Below are positions 13,801 through 25,800 of a DNA stretch of 64,000 nucleotides, in pieces. The position numbers were made by a program, and so were the translations under genes. Position 1 is the stretch's first letter. Every line of letters begins with the position of its first letter. The notes below the pieces were generated by a model. The model did not search any database, was not told where the DNA came from, and saw only the letters and a program-made list of their open reading frames with translations. Source of the DNA: Paraescarpia echinospica (Eukaryota; Annelida; Polychaeta; Sabellida; Siboglinidae); assembly GCA_020002185.1 (NCBI GenBank), contig CM034536.1, positions 16,389,496 through 16,453,495 of the forward strand. The letters run 5' to 3'.

Positions 13801-16800
13801 GTATGTTTTAATGTTTACTCTTGAATATAGAGGGGAAGATATAAAACAACAAGACACTACTTGTAAATGTAGTAATCATGATTGCTAAAAGTCAGTAATC
13901 ATGATTGTTTCATCATGTTGAGGTGTGGTTTCCACTTTACCACAGGTACTCAGTAGAGGTATGGTTTCCACTTGACCACTGGTACTTGGTTATGGTGATG
14001 TTTTTCTTGCCCTAACCCTAGGCCTTGTTACCACGCTGACAGTCAGTAAAAAAGTAAAAGGTACGTTCTTATATAGCTAAGTATGCATTCCTAAGGACTG
14101 CTGAAAGCACTTTACAATTTACTCCCTGGCAGACCTGTTCAGTCAAACACCATCTCGACTTCTCTGGGAAGCATCCAGTGGTATTATCTGAAGACTCTTT
14201 CATCATCACCTTTAAATGATTATAATATCATAATATTATGGTGGTTTATGTTCCAAAGATTATATTTTATTTGTTGCTAATACGCTATGCAATTAATTAA
14301 AGTCATTTCTGGAATGCCACAAAAGTATGTTTCTATTAATCGCAAGCACGTTTCTCAAATTGTGTCCTTTTTATAAAACAATATAAGTTATTTAGCGTAT
14401 TCAATTTCTGTGCAAACATATCGTTGTCTAGCCCAAGTTATTGATAACCCCTTAGTATACACGGTTTTTGACAATACACGTCTTTTATGAGATGTGAACT
14501 TCGGTGATTTATATTCTATAGAACTTCACTCATATCAACTTTCCCAAAAGTTTGTTTGCACAACTTTGTTGGAATATGTTTTATATATTTAGCACAAAGA
14601 TATCTTACAAATCATATTCCTTATTTTGTTAAAAAACGGCATAGAACATTAGTTGAATAGACTTGAGTTGTGGGCATTCGTTTCGAATCCAGACCCACCT
14701 CAATTTCGCTGTTACAACTTGAGTTTTGCCTAAGTTTGATATCTCGGTGAGATAGTTCCATCATTCAGCATTATCCTAGGCATCTTTACCTTTAAGAATA
14801 TTGCACGTCTTACACCCATTTGAAGCATAAATAGCGCCCTGGTTTTTATCAATATATGCTGCTATATCGCTCATTTTATGCACGCTGTGTGGTAACGCAC
14901 AGCCGCAGCGGCCCAGACTAGCGCAAAGCGGGCCGGTATTTGGGCTTTAGAAGGGTCTGGATTCGATACAAGTGTCGACTAGTGAATAGGATGCACGGTT
15001 TCCATTTGGGCTTCAAAAGGGTCCGGATTCAACACAAGTGATGTAGTGCCATCAGGCTGCATGGTTTTTACTCCCACCACCGTCATAAACCAGAAATTCA
15101 ACATCAGCTACACCAACATTCTGATTTAATGTGGGCACATACTATAATCATAAAATTGAGCACAAAAGACATCTTAGTTCACCTACCGTTTTCTTTTCTT
15201 TTTTCCAAGTTCCACACGTCTTCCAAACGCAGTTACCATTTGGGTGCCATGTTACTTGAATATCTAGATTTCTAGTATGTCGAAACTCCGCAAGATGTCA
15301 CCATTGGAGACACCGGGGATCACGCAGGAATATTCCGTGATTGGACAACTGACAAGTGATGTCATTCACGTTGTCCAATTGAGTTAATTCCAAGAGATAA
15401 ATCCTAACCGGCCCTGAGCGACGTTAAAACGACTAAATGATGTTGCTACAAGTCTGCAATTTTGTACAAATGTATGTGACTTTGTGGTGTCATTTCGTGC
15501 CGCTCGCCGATGCTGAATTTACCACCCAGCTGTACACTTTTATCAGTTGTCTTGTTTTCACTAACTTTGACTGTTTTAGAAGTTCATAATAATGACAAAG
15601 ATTCTTTTCACAATTGTGAAAATATCAGGATATCTTTGCAGTTTCAATCATTCTGTTTCGTTTTATTTTAGATACTTAAAAGATAAGTTTACGTATATTG
15701 ACGAAGCCCGCTGTGCAATCTGGGGTTTGGTGAGTATTCGCTGAAATCTATGGCAATTTCTGAATTTTCAAAAATCCAGCATGTCAAAGAAATTGTGAAA
15801 AGAGAGAAAAAGCAGGACATATTAAAATAACATGTTTAAATAGTAGCAAATAAATGTTGGTGAATTTAAATTAATTTTAAAATGTGTCAATTAAGGTCAG
15901 GTCCATTTATAATTAATTATGCAGGTTCAGAATGTTTTTTTAAATTTGTACACACCCATTTAGCGACAACCATCCCAGGTATAAGCCATCTGTCAATGGA
16001 CATACGGTGTAAAGTTACACAATATATCGTACATATTCTTTCTATGCTGTGCAAATTGAATATCAGAATTGGTCCGTGCAACTGCTATAATAAACATGTT
16101 AATAAACTCCTTGATAATTTTACTATCCTCGACTGTTCACGCTTTGAGATGTTTTTATTCTCCCTCTTCAATTTACTAATGACACATTGACTATCTTAAT
16201 AGAATATGAGCAATCGTAATCCTTTCTATTAAATTAACTAGCGGCTCTTTGCATAAAGCAAACTGGGTATTAAGTTGTATGGGTTTATTTTGAACATGAG
16301 CCAAAAATAGTTGTCTAAGTCGTGTTCCTTAAGTTGTGTGATTTTGGCACAAATGCTTACCTTATAATCTTATTTTACATTGTCCTCAACAAACAATCCA
16401 AAACTAATAAAATATACCCATTTAGAAACCCATAAATGAAAAAACAGCAGCCAGTATGAGTTAAAATAACACTATTTCTCAGTGTATTCCTTTTGTAAAG
16501 TTTGCTTCAATTTTTGCAATAAATTAAACTCTACTGAAGATATGAAAGACATTGTTCGTGGCTCCAAGATTCCATTAGACAGCAAGAATTAAACTTACTT
16601 TGGAGCAATGATTATTGTTGAAACATGTGACGTTTCAACCCATCTACAGTGGATCTTGTTCAAGCACTGAATCTGAGCCGCGTCATGTGACATCAGTGTG
16701 TGAACAAGATCCGGGTAGAAATGTTGCAAATGTTTCAACAATTATTCCAAGGTAAGTTTATTTCTTGCTGACTACAGAAGATACTTCAACAAATGAGGCA

Positions 16801-19800
16801 TCGCTTTAAAGCGCATTATCTGTGGAATCCACAAATGTAAAAAATTCGGTTTTCAATATATCCACTTTCTGTGACAGCTCGCATACGTCTGTAACATCTG
16901 CAGTAGACGTGTATCCGGTTTGGTTTCAGTCTTACGGTGGATTTGTAACAAGCCATGTTCTGGGCGATACATCAAATGTGATCACATGTGGCATCGCTGT
17001 GGCTCCAGTGACAGACTGGAGATACTACGGTGAGTTCCTTACACATATACTGGTTCATCTCTGACTACTATTATTGGTGCATTCATCTTATTTAATCGTC
17101 TGTAAGACAGATTAGATAATAAAAGTTGCTCACAATACACCTCCATTGATGTCTCTCCTGCGTGTCCCTTTCAAAAGTTCAATCACAGTTATTGTGAGTT
17201 AAGGCAGGAGTAGTTTTGGGTACGTTTGATATTGTATACCTGTTTAAGAACGTTTTAAGAAGTCTAACAGTTTCTTATCTAAATGTAGGCCGCAGTGGCT
17301 AGAGTTTCGGACTCTCAATCAAGAGATCCTGGGTTTTAATTCTGTGCTGCCATGTCATTCATTCTACAATTGCTTCAGTTCACTCAGCTGTATGGATGCA
17401 TACCTGTCTATAGACAGTGGTTGATATTTGTGTACGAATAGTTTTGCGCTTTAATGGCAGTGTGGCTGAATGCATCCCAGAGAAGTCAAGATACTGTTCA
17501 GTTAAAAAGGTCTGCCAGGAAATAAAGTGTAAAGCACTTTGAAAAGTCCAAAGGACTGGATCCTGCACTATATAAGAACTTACCTGTAGTTTGTGCAATC
17601 GTTTGGTATTTTGATATATCATTCATTCTCTTGATCTGGCACTGTTTTTTTTTAAAATATCAACCACTGGTATAAAGAGTTGCTCAGACTGTTGTCAGTA
17701 TCTTCTGTTCACCTTAGTGTAGCAAACACTACCGTAGGTAGTGTACACTGGATAAGCAACTGCTTTCAGTTAGCGGCTTCAACTTGTTATGTTTCATGCA
17801 CAACTAACGAATGGTACGATGATGTAGTAGCATCCGTAGGATGCAGTGAACAATAACTTGTCTCTGCTTTGTCTAATAATATGGCAATGTTAAATAAGCA
17901 AATCATGTTACAGTTGTATTGTGTTTTTCCTCAGACACGGCGTACACAGAGAAATACATGGGTCTAGCTGCTGACAACTATAGAGGATATGATGTGAGGA
18001 ACTTACATATGCATAATGGTGGCTAAAGGGGCACATGTAGGATTTTAGTGTTAGACCTAGTAATTTCTGTGTTTATGAATTTACTTATATATAAGAGTAG
18101 CTTTTTGTAATATATAAAATCTCATTCTTCAAATTGTTAGGTTGTCGTCATTCTCTTAAAGATTTATCAAGTGCTGTTCAATCTGGTGTGTGTAATATGA
18201 CAGCTGATATTGTAGTAATTAACAATAATAACAACCATATTTCTTGGCAACCAACTGATGCAACATATAATGACATAGATACTGATCTTATCAGTATAGT
18301 TAATCAGCATTATATAAGTATTAGACGAACGGCAGACACCCCAAAAGTGCTTTATTTTAGGAGTTCAAGTGACGCCCCCTACACACACCCAAATGTTATA
18401 TCATTTGAAAGCCCGACACCTCCCTGTCCCAACTAGACCTGTCGTAGAGTTGCCAAGTAAGCGTGACTCCAAGGTTAAATAAGGTCATTGTCAAATGATG
18501 AATTTTTGAAATTGTGCCCTTCCGCAAACGTCTTAACATTACAATGGTTGTGCATCAACTTTACATAATAAAGAGATGATTGAGGTGTATATTTCTGGAA
18601 AGGTTATTATCTCCCCGTCAAAACGAGTTACGATTTGTAGCTGTTATCTGATATGGTAAGTATGGATCTAAGGTGAAACAAGGTCACCATGAAATGACAA
18701 GTACACGTGTATTCAATTTGTTGGCAATACCGCAAAAGTAATAAAATTACAATGGCTCTGTAATTACTTAATTTACATGTACATGTCATATACTATGTGA
18801 AAGACGTCTTTCTCTCCATCAAAATGAGATATGACTTGGAGCTGTGAGTTGATGGAGTGTGTGGAGCGATGATCAGAGTCACCATCAAGTGATAAATGTT
18901 CGAAATTGCACCATCCCGCAAACGTTGGACAATGTCAGTGGTTGCATGTATCTACTTTACTTATCTATTCAAGGCCATGTCATATACCATTGTAAAGCCT
19001 ACTGTCTCCCCATAAATATGGAGTGAAGGTTAAACAAAGTCACCATCAAACGATGAATGTTCAAAAATGCACCATTCCGCAACAGTTTTTCAATCACAGT
19101 GGTTGCGTAGCTACTTGTTTAAATACATTAGGCCATGATACAAACCGTTAGAAAGCATATAGTATCCCCGTCAAAATGAGGTAAACCAGTTTGCATATTC
19201 ATATTGATATAATATACATATTATTATATTAATACACAAGTATTTGGTCATTAACATGACGTGGTCATTGACATGACAAGGAAGTTAAAGTACTTGCCCA
19301 AAATGTAGTTGGAATGTTGAAGAAGAGAGGCGGCAGTCACAAATTAGAACTCTGCAACGCAGTCGGCCGGAATTGTGTCAGTTCTCAGGAATGACACAAT
19401 TCGATATCTCATGGAGGATCCAAATTTTAGGATGTGGTTGACACGCATATGTAGACATTTTGGAGATTGTGCTGGACATCATCAGGGCTGGGAAGATAGG
19501 CAACCATATAGAATCTTTCACTGCAGTTATACATTGGCTAACCATCTACTATCACAAAAATTATGCCTGCCTGATGGAGAGTTGTCTACCTGTCAGAGGT
19601 GAAACACCCCGAGAAAACAGCAACAGAGGTTCCTGTCGTATTCATTAATGGAATTTGTGTTGTGAAGAGAACCAGAAGGCGCTTCAGCCAAGTTCCTGCT
19701 GATCGGGCAAATGAATCAATTACTAGCACATACAGGGTGCATGATGGTATCGTCGGCATTACAAAAACGATTGAGCCAGTTCACTGAGCCGTCGTGCAGT

Positions 19801-22800
19801 TTGAATGGCATCTACAGTAGGGGATAGCCATGTCCAGACAGGCAAACTGATACCTTCTTCCTCGTACAGGTGTCGATATGAGATGATATATCTCTATATT
19901 CCTGATCTGCTTGTAACCAAATATTTTTATGTGGTGACTAACGTGTGCAATATGACGTTCTAGTTTTAGCTACTCACGAGTGTTCGGCATAAAATAGATG
20001 ACACACAACATATCCAGCCCGTACAAGTTCTCCATCGTGACCAATTCCCTTGACAAGGGGTCCAGGTTCTGGACATTTTGCAAGCTCGACGTCTGATGTT
20101 GAATCGTAACCTGTTGGAGCATGGAAGCTGAGCTGGTTATCTTTCGCAGGTTGTGTAAGTCTTTCAGATTATGTTTCTGGGTGTTTTTAACAAGATTTAA
20201 CAAGATTGCCATCCAGAAAATTACTCTGGATGGCAGGTGGACAAGGAAGCCTTTTGGCTTATCGAGAGTCCAATACTTTTTATCTACATGTATCCCGCCT
20301 TTTTAAGGTGTGTGTCGATTTTATTTTTAAACATATTCACGCTACTAGCACCAACACAATCAGGAGATAATCTGTTCCATTCATTTACAGTCCTTTGTGA
20401 GAATGAGAACTTTCTTATATCTAATCTACACTGCTCCTTTACTAATGTAGCTTCATGTCCTCTGGTCCTTCTATTTTTCTTAACTGAGAAAAAAATGTTT
20501 CTATCAATATTTTCATAACCATTCAATATTTTAAACACTTCTATGTGATCTCCTCTCAATCTCCTGGTCTCTAATGTTGTTAAACCACATTCTTTTAGGC
20601 GTATTTCGTAACTAAGATCCCTCAGATTTGGTATCATTTTAGTCGCTCTCCTCTGTACTCTTTCTAGCATATCTATGTCCTTCTTGCGATATGGCCTCCA
20701 TGCTTGTATACAATATTCTAAATGAGGCCTCACTATTGTTTTGTACAGCGGTACTATTAATTCTTTTTTCTTATACGCTATATTTCGCCTAATTAATCCA
20801 AGGATTTGATTTCCCTTTGACGCTGCAATTCCGCACTGCTCTGAAACCTTCATATCAGCACTAATGGTTAACCCCAAGTCCTTTTCTTTTACAGTAGTAC
20901 TTAGAACAGTACCCCCCATTTTATATTTTACCTCTTCATTCCCATGACCTGTGTGGAGGCATTTACATTTCCCAAAATTGAACAGCATTTGCCACTTTTC
21001 AGACCATTTGATCAACCTATCAAGATCATCTTGTAAATGCTGTCTGTCTCCATCACTTTTAATCCTTCTAAACACTTTTGTATCATCCGCAAATTTTAAC
21101 ACCTTGCTTGTTATATCATCGTCCAAATCGTTGATATATATTAAGAATAATATAGGTCCTAGTACTGATCCCTGTGGTACCCCACTCAATACCGATTTCC
21201 AGTTTGAAGCCTCCCCATCAACTACTACACGTTGTCTTCTGTCATTCAGCCATTTTTCTATCCAGTTTATTATACCATTTCCTATGCCATGGGCCTTTAG
21301 CTTAAGGAGTAATCTTTGATGTGGTACTTTGTCGAAAGCTTTTTGAAAATCTAAATAGATGATATCTACTGGTGATCCCTCATCTACCCACCTAGTGATG
21401 TCTTCCAAAAAACATAACATATTTGTTAAGCATGACCTCGCTTTTAAAAACCCATGTTGAGATGGGTTTATCAAGTTATGTTTAACAAGAAAATCCACCA
21501 TGTGATCTTTAATTAGTCTTTCTAATAATTTGCAAATCACTGATGTTAAACTCACTGGTCTATAGTTCTCTGACTTGTTTCTCGAACCTTTTTTAAATAA
21601 CGGTATAATGTTTGCCTCTTTCCATTCTAAAGGAACCACTCCCTCTTCTAATGACAAATTGAAAACTGTTGCAAGCGGTACGCTAATTTGTTCTACAATT
21701 TCCAATAGTAGTTTGGGCGGAATCCCGTCCACTCCAGGTGATTTATTATCCTTCATAGCCCTTATTTTCTTAGCTACCATTTCCGAGGTTACAACTAACT
21801 GTCCTAAATAGTCTGAATCTGCCCCCTTGAACTTAGCCTCTGGTACTGGCAGTGAACTAATATCTTCCCTGGTAAACACTGAACTAAAATACTCATTCAG
21901 GTCTTCTGCCATTAAGAATCCCTCTGATATTGTATTTCCAGCACTATCTTCTAGAGGACCGACCTTATCCTGAACTTTCTGTTCCAAAGGTGTGCGAAGT
22001 CCAGCCTTCAAGACACTGGTCAGCTCTGCCTTTGGTGTTGAGTTCATGTCACCTCGAAATGTAGCCATAGACAGCGGGACTGGGGATAGCTGATGCTTCA
22101 GGGTATTCACCATTTCCACTACTCGTCCAGTAATGACGCCTTTGAACTATTGCTTCAACAGCTTTCTATCAACTTTGGTAGTGTTCTGTACATTTTGTGT
22201 AGTGAAAATAGTTGCAACAAATTATGAGCATTGCTTCCATGTAGTTTCTTCAACCAGTCGTTACTTCAGGGTGATGATAACATATTATGTTTCACGGTCT
22301 TTAGCTGTTAGACGACTATAGGCCACGTCAACTGGAACAGTCGTTGCTTGCCAAAGGTACTGAAGGTATGTCGGTACTCTGTGGGTAATCCGGTTTCTGC
22401 TGTAGACTCATGTATGGAGTTGGCGACGATATTGCTGACATATACATGCTTGACAGGAAAGCAATTCCGTCGACAGGGAGGGAAAACCAGTGGTTTACAG
22501 GCCATCAATATTGAGTCCTTGACAGATTACATGTTTACATCGTGTACTCGAGCTTCTACGTCCTCTTGCAGAGACACCAGATATAAGGGATTAGCTACTT
22601 TTAATGTATCTACCGAAAGACAGAGACAAAGTGAAGTGAATAAAATTTCCCCAAGTTTTGAAACAGCGGCAAGTGAATAGATAGCCACCGGCCACAGCAT
22701 CGCCCGATCACAGTGTCCTACCACTAGACCACCACACCCCACCTGTATGTCAGTTTTTTTTTATATTCTCCGTCAGATCCTCTGAACACATAAATTATTG

Positions 22801-25800
22801 TAGACTGTTTGGCAAGCTTCTTCGGGTCGTCAACGTCACGCTTCATCCTGGATGGAATACAACCAAAGCGGTTGAACGTGGTCTCTTCCTCATCGTCTTC
22901 CATGTTCAAAAGACATGGTCTTGAGTACCGTGGAATTCTTAGTCGTTCTGACCATGAGACGCAAAATGTATCTCTGGTTTGATCGTCCTTTGTAACGCCG
23001 ATGATGCCATTAAGCATCTTCTATGATCTACACATCCACTCAGTTGGCTGATCAGCTGGAACTTGGTTGAAGCACCTTTTGGTTTTTGACAGCTAAGTTC
23101 CCATCAATGAACATTGCATGAAAATGTGGCGAATAATACTGATATACATTTCGAGATAATCATATGTTTAAGTTCAACACCAAGTAACACAAACAGTACA
23201 TCTACAAATCATCACATTTTCGGTTCTACGCAAAGATGTGCTCAAGTAAATGTCGATGAATAAAAAACCGACATTTTGACACAAGTGACTTTGTGACTTT
23301 CGAAATGCCTTTTGAATTCAAAATTGAGGATGGTATCCGCTCCAGTCTTTTTCCACATCATATGTTTGATTGATCCAGCAAAAGCTACAAAATATCAAAG
23401 AAAAATGTTGTTAAAAAAATCAAGAAGACTTCTCAATGTTTGGCTGGTCCACTATAAATATTAACTTCATCTATGGGGACATTACTCAACTTTCCTTCCA
23501 TATATATACACAGCACCAATTTACAACGCAATGCCATACCTCATTTTAACGGGGATACAATGCACTTTCTAATGGTATATAATATGGGCTAGTGTATGTA
23601 AAAAAGTAACTACACAACCATTGTAATTATAGAACATTTGCGGATTGGAGCAGTTTTGAACATTCATCGTTTGATGGTGACCTTATTTAACCTTCATTCC
23701 ACACAGACTGCACCACTCGATAGCTTCCCGTCACATCCCGTATTTATTTTCGGGGAGACAGTAGGCTTTCCAAGGGTATATGACATGGCCTTGAGTAGAT
23801 AGGTAACATAGGTATATGAAACCAGTGATCTTGTACGTTTGCGGGATGGCGCAATTTCGAACATTTATTACTCTATTTGATCGTTGCTCCACACACACTC
23901 CTACTGACAACTCCAAGTCATATCTCATTTTGATGGTGAGAAAGTTTTCTTTCACGTAGTATATGACACATACATATAAATTAAGAAGTTACAGAAACAT
24001 TGTAACTACATTACTTTCATGGCATTGCAAACAAATTTAATGCTCATCATTTCATGGTGACAATGTTTGACCTTAGCTCCACACTTACTATGTCAGGTAA
24101 CATTTCCACATCATCCCCGTTTTGGAGAGGAGATAATACGTTTTCCAAAAATATATGACGACCATTTCATGATTACGTAAAGTAGAAGTACAATCATTGT
24201 AAAGTTAAGATCTTTGCGGAAGCACACAATTTAGAAAATTCATAATTTGACGGTGACCTTGTTTGACATTGGATTCACACTTACGGCACCATTTGGTTGA
24301 CAGGTCTATTTGGTACGGGGAGATGTGGGGCTTTCAAGCGATATAACACTTGGGTGTATGTAGGGGGGGTGGTGGCATTTAAGTCGGTACGTAAGGTGGT
24401 ACTACCGCTTGCCTATATCATCAGCTAACATTTTTAAATAAAACAAGAAATCACCTACTGTTTATGGTGTAACAGATTGCCATGCTGAGGCTCTTTTATG
24501 AAATGGAAAAACACGTAATATTGATGTAGTTTATGCTAATCAATTGATGTGTGTGTGTGGGTGCGTGCGTGAGTTCGTGCGTGCATGCGTGTGTGTAAAC
24601 AACACAATAACTGCATTCTCCATGTGTTACAGAATGCAAATGTTTCACGGAAAGCTGCAAACATTCGTGGGAAAAACTTGATGGTGATACATGGAACTGC
24701 CGACGGTTGGTTTATAAAAAATATAATAAATCCTAAATCCTTAATCGTCTATGCATGACTAATAACAAATAGTAGTAATGACACTTCTATAGTGCATAGA
24801 TATTGCTGATAATACACGCAACTGCAAGATGGCAAGGAAGTCTCTTGTGCCTATACGACTCTAAATTTTCAGAAGTATTGTGTTATAAAGTGTAATAAGA
24901 TATGGCACGTGTGTATTATATCAAAGATAATGCTGGTGACAATTTACATACAGATTTATGTATATGTGACAGTGTTGAATGATTGTTATAGTCCTTTACT
25001 AATTTGCACAATCGTTATTTTGGCATATGCTGTTTGAAAACATTGGCTCAATGAAATGTTTGGACGTTTGGATCGCCGATTCTTCGATGATTCTGATTGT
25101 TTTTGTGCTTCGCAGATAATGTCCACTTCCAACACACTGCTCAATTCATCAAGGCTCTCACGGAGGCTGATGTAGACTTCAGGGTACATGTGAGTGCCCA
25201 ATTAAAACTCCCTTCTAAAATGTATTTAGCCAGCCACAAATCAGGTTCACTAAGTTTAATATTTTTAGTATGTGAAACGTTCTACGATTAATTTAAGACT
25301 CCAGGGGTTGGCCATAAGATCTATTTTGTTTTTCAAAATACCTCGTATATGGCAAGATCCTCACCTTTCAGACCAGATGATACACCTGCATGCATTGCTG
25401 ACGTTTCCCCTTTTGGTTACACCTTTCATCATCAACCACGTTTAGTCGGCCATGGAGGTGGTGTTGGCTTTCTTATATCACAGCAATTCAAAGTTAAATT
25501 ACATTCTAATCCTGACTACTCCAGTTTTGAGTCCATCTGTGCTGAAATTTAAGATTCTTCTTTCTCTGCATACTTTGTTTGTATCTATTGCCTTCCAGGA
25601 CATCTGGCAAATTTCTTTGAAGACTTTCAGGATATGTTGGAAAATCTGACAGTTATTCATTCAGAATTTTACATTCTTTGTGATTTTAATCTACATTTGG
25701 ATATACCTTCTACAACTATGTTTGATGATATTCTGGGATCATTTCATTTTTTTACAACATGTTCCTTTTCGACACATACATGGCCATTGGCTTGACCTCT

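Larger units (their letters stand above)
18350..24430. mobile_element. Large inverted-repeat (foldback-like) DNA element 1
   Basis: The left arm (about 18350-19800) and right arm (about 22700-24430) are inverted copies. For example, ACACACCCAAATGTTATATC at 18391 matches the reverse complement of GATATAACACTTGGGTGTAT near 24340. Each arm carries about four tandem units of 160-200 bp whose core is a GGTCACC..CAAATGATGAATGTTC segment followed by ATTCCGCAAACG (left cores near 18482, 18681, 18877, 19037; right cores near 23640, 23838, 24022, 24212 on the other strand). Inside are gene fragments on both strands and a CR1 insertion. The element fills the peptidase intron 17994-24632. Element 2 at 34-37.7 kb is related. 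The superfamily is not recognised. Confidence 0.78.

Noticed and set aside
15882..16190. A 102-codon forward frame in a peptidase intron
   Set aside because: No recognised motif and no splice sites linking it to the gene; the phases of its flanking exons already join without it.
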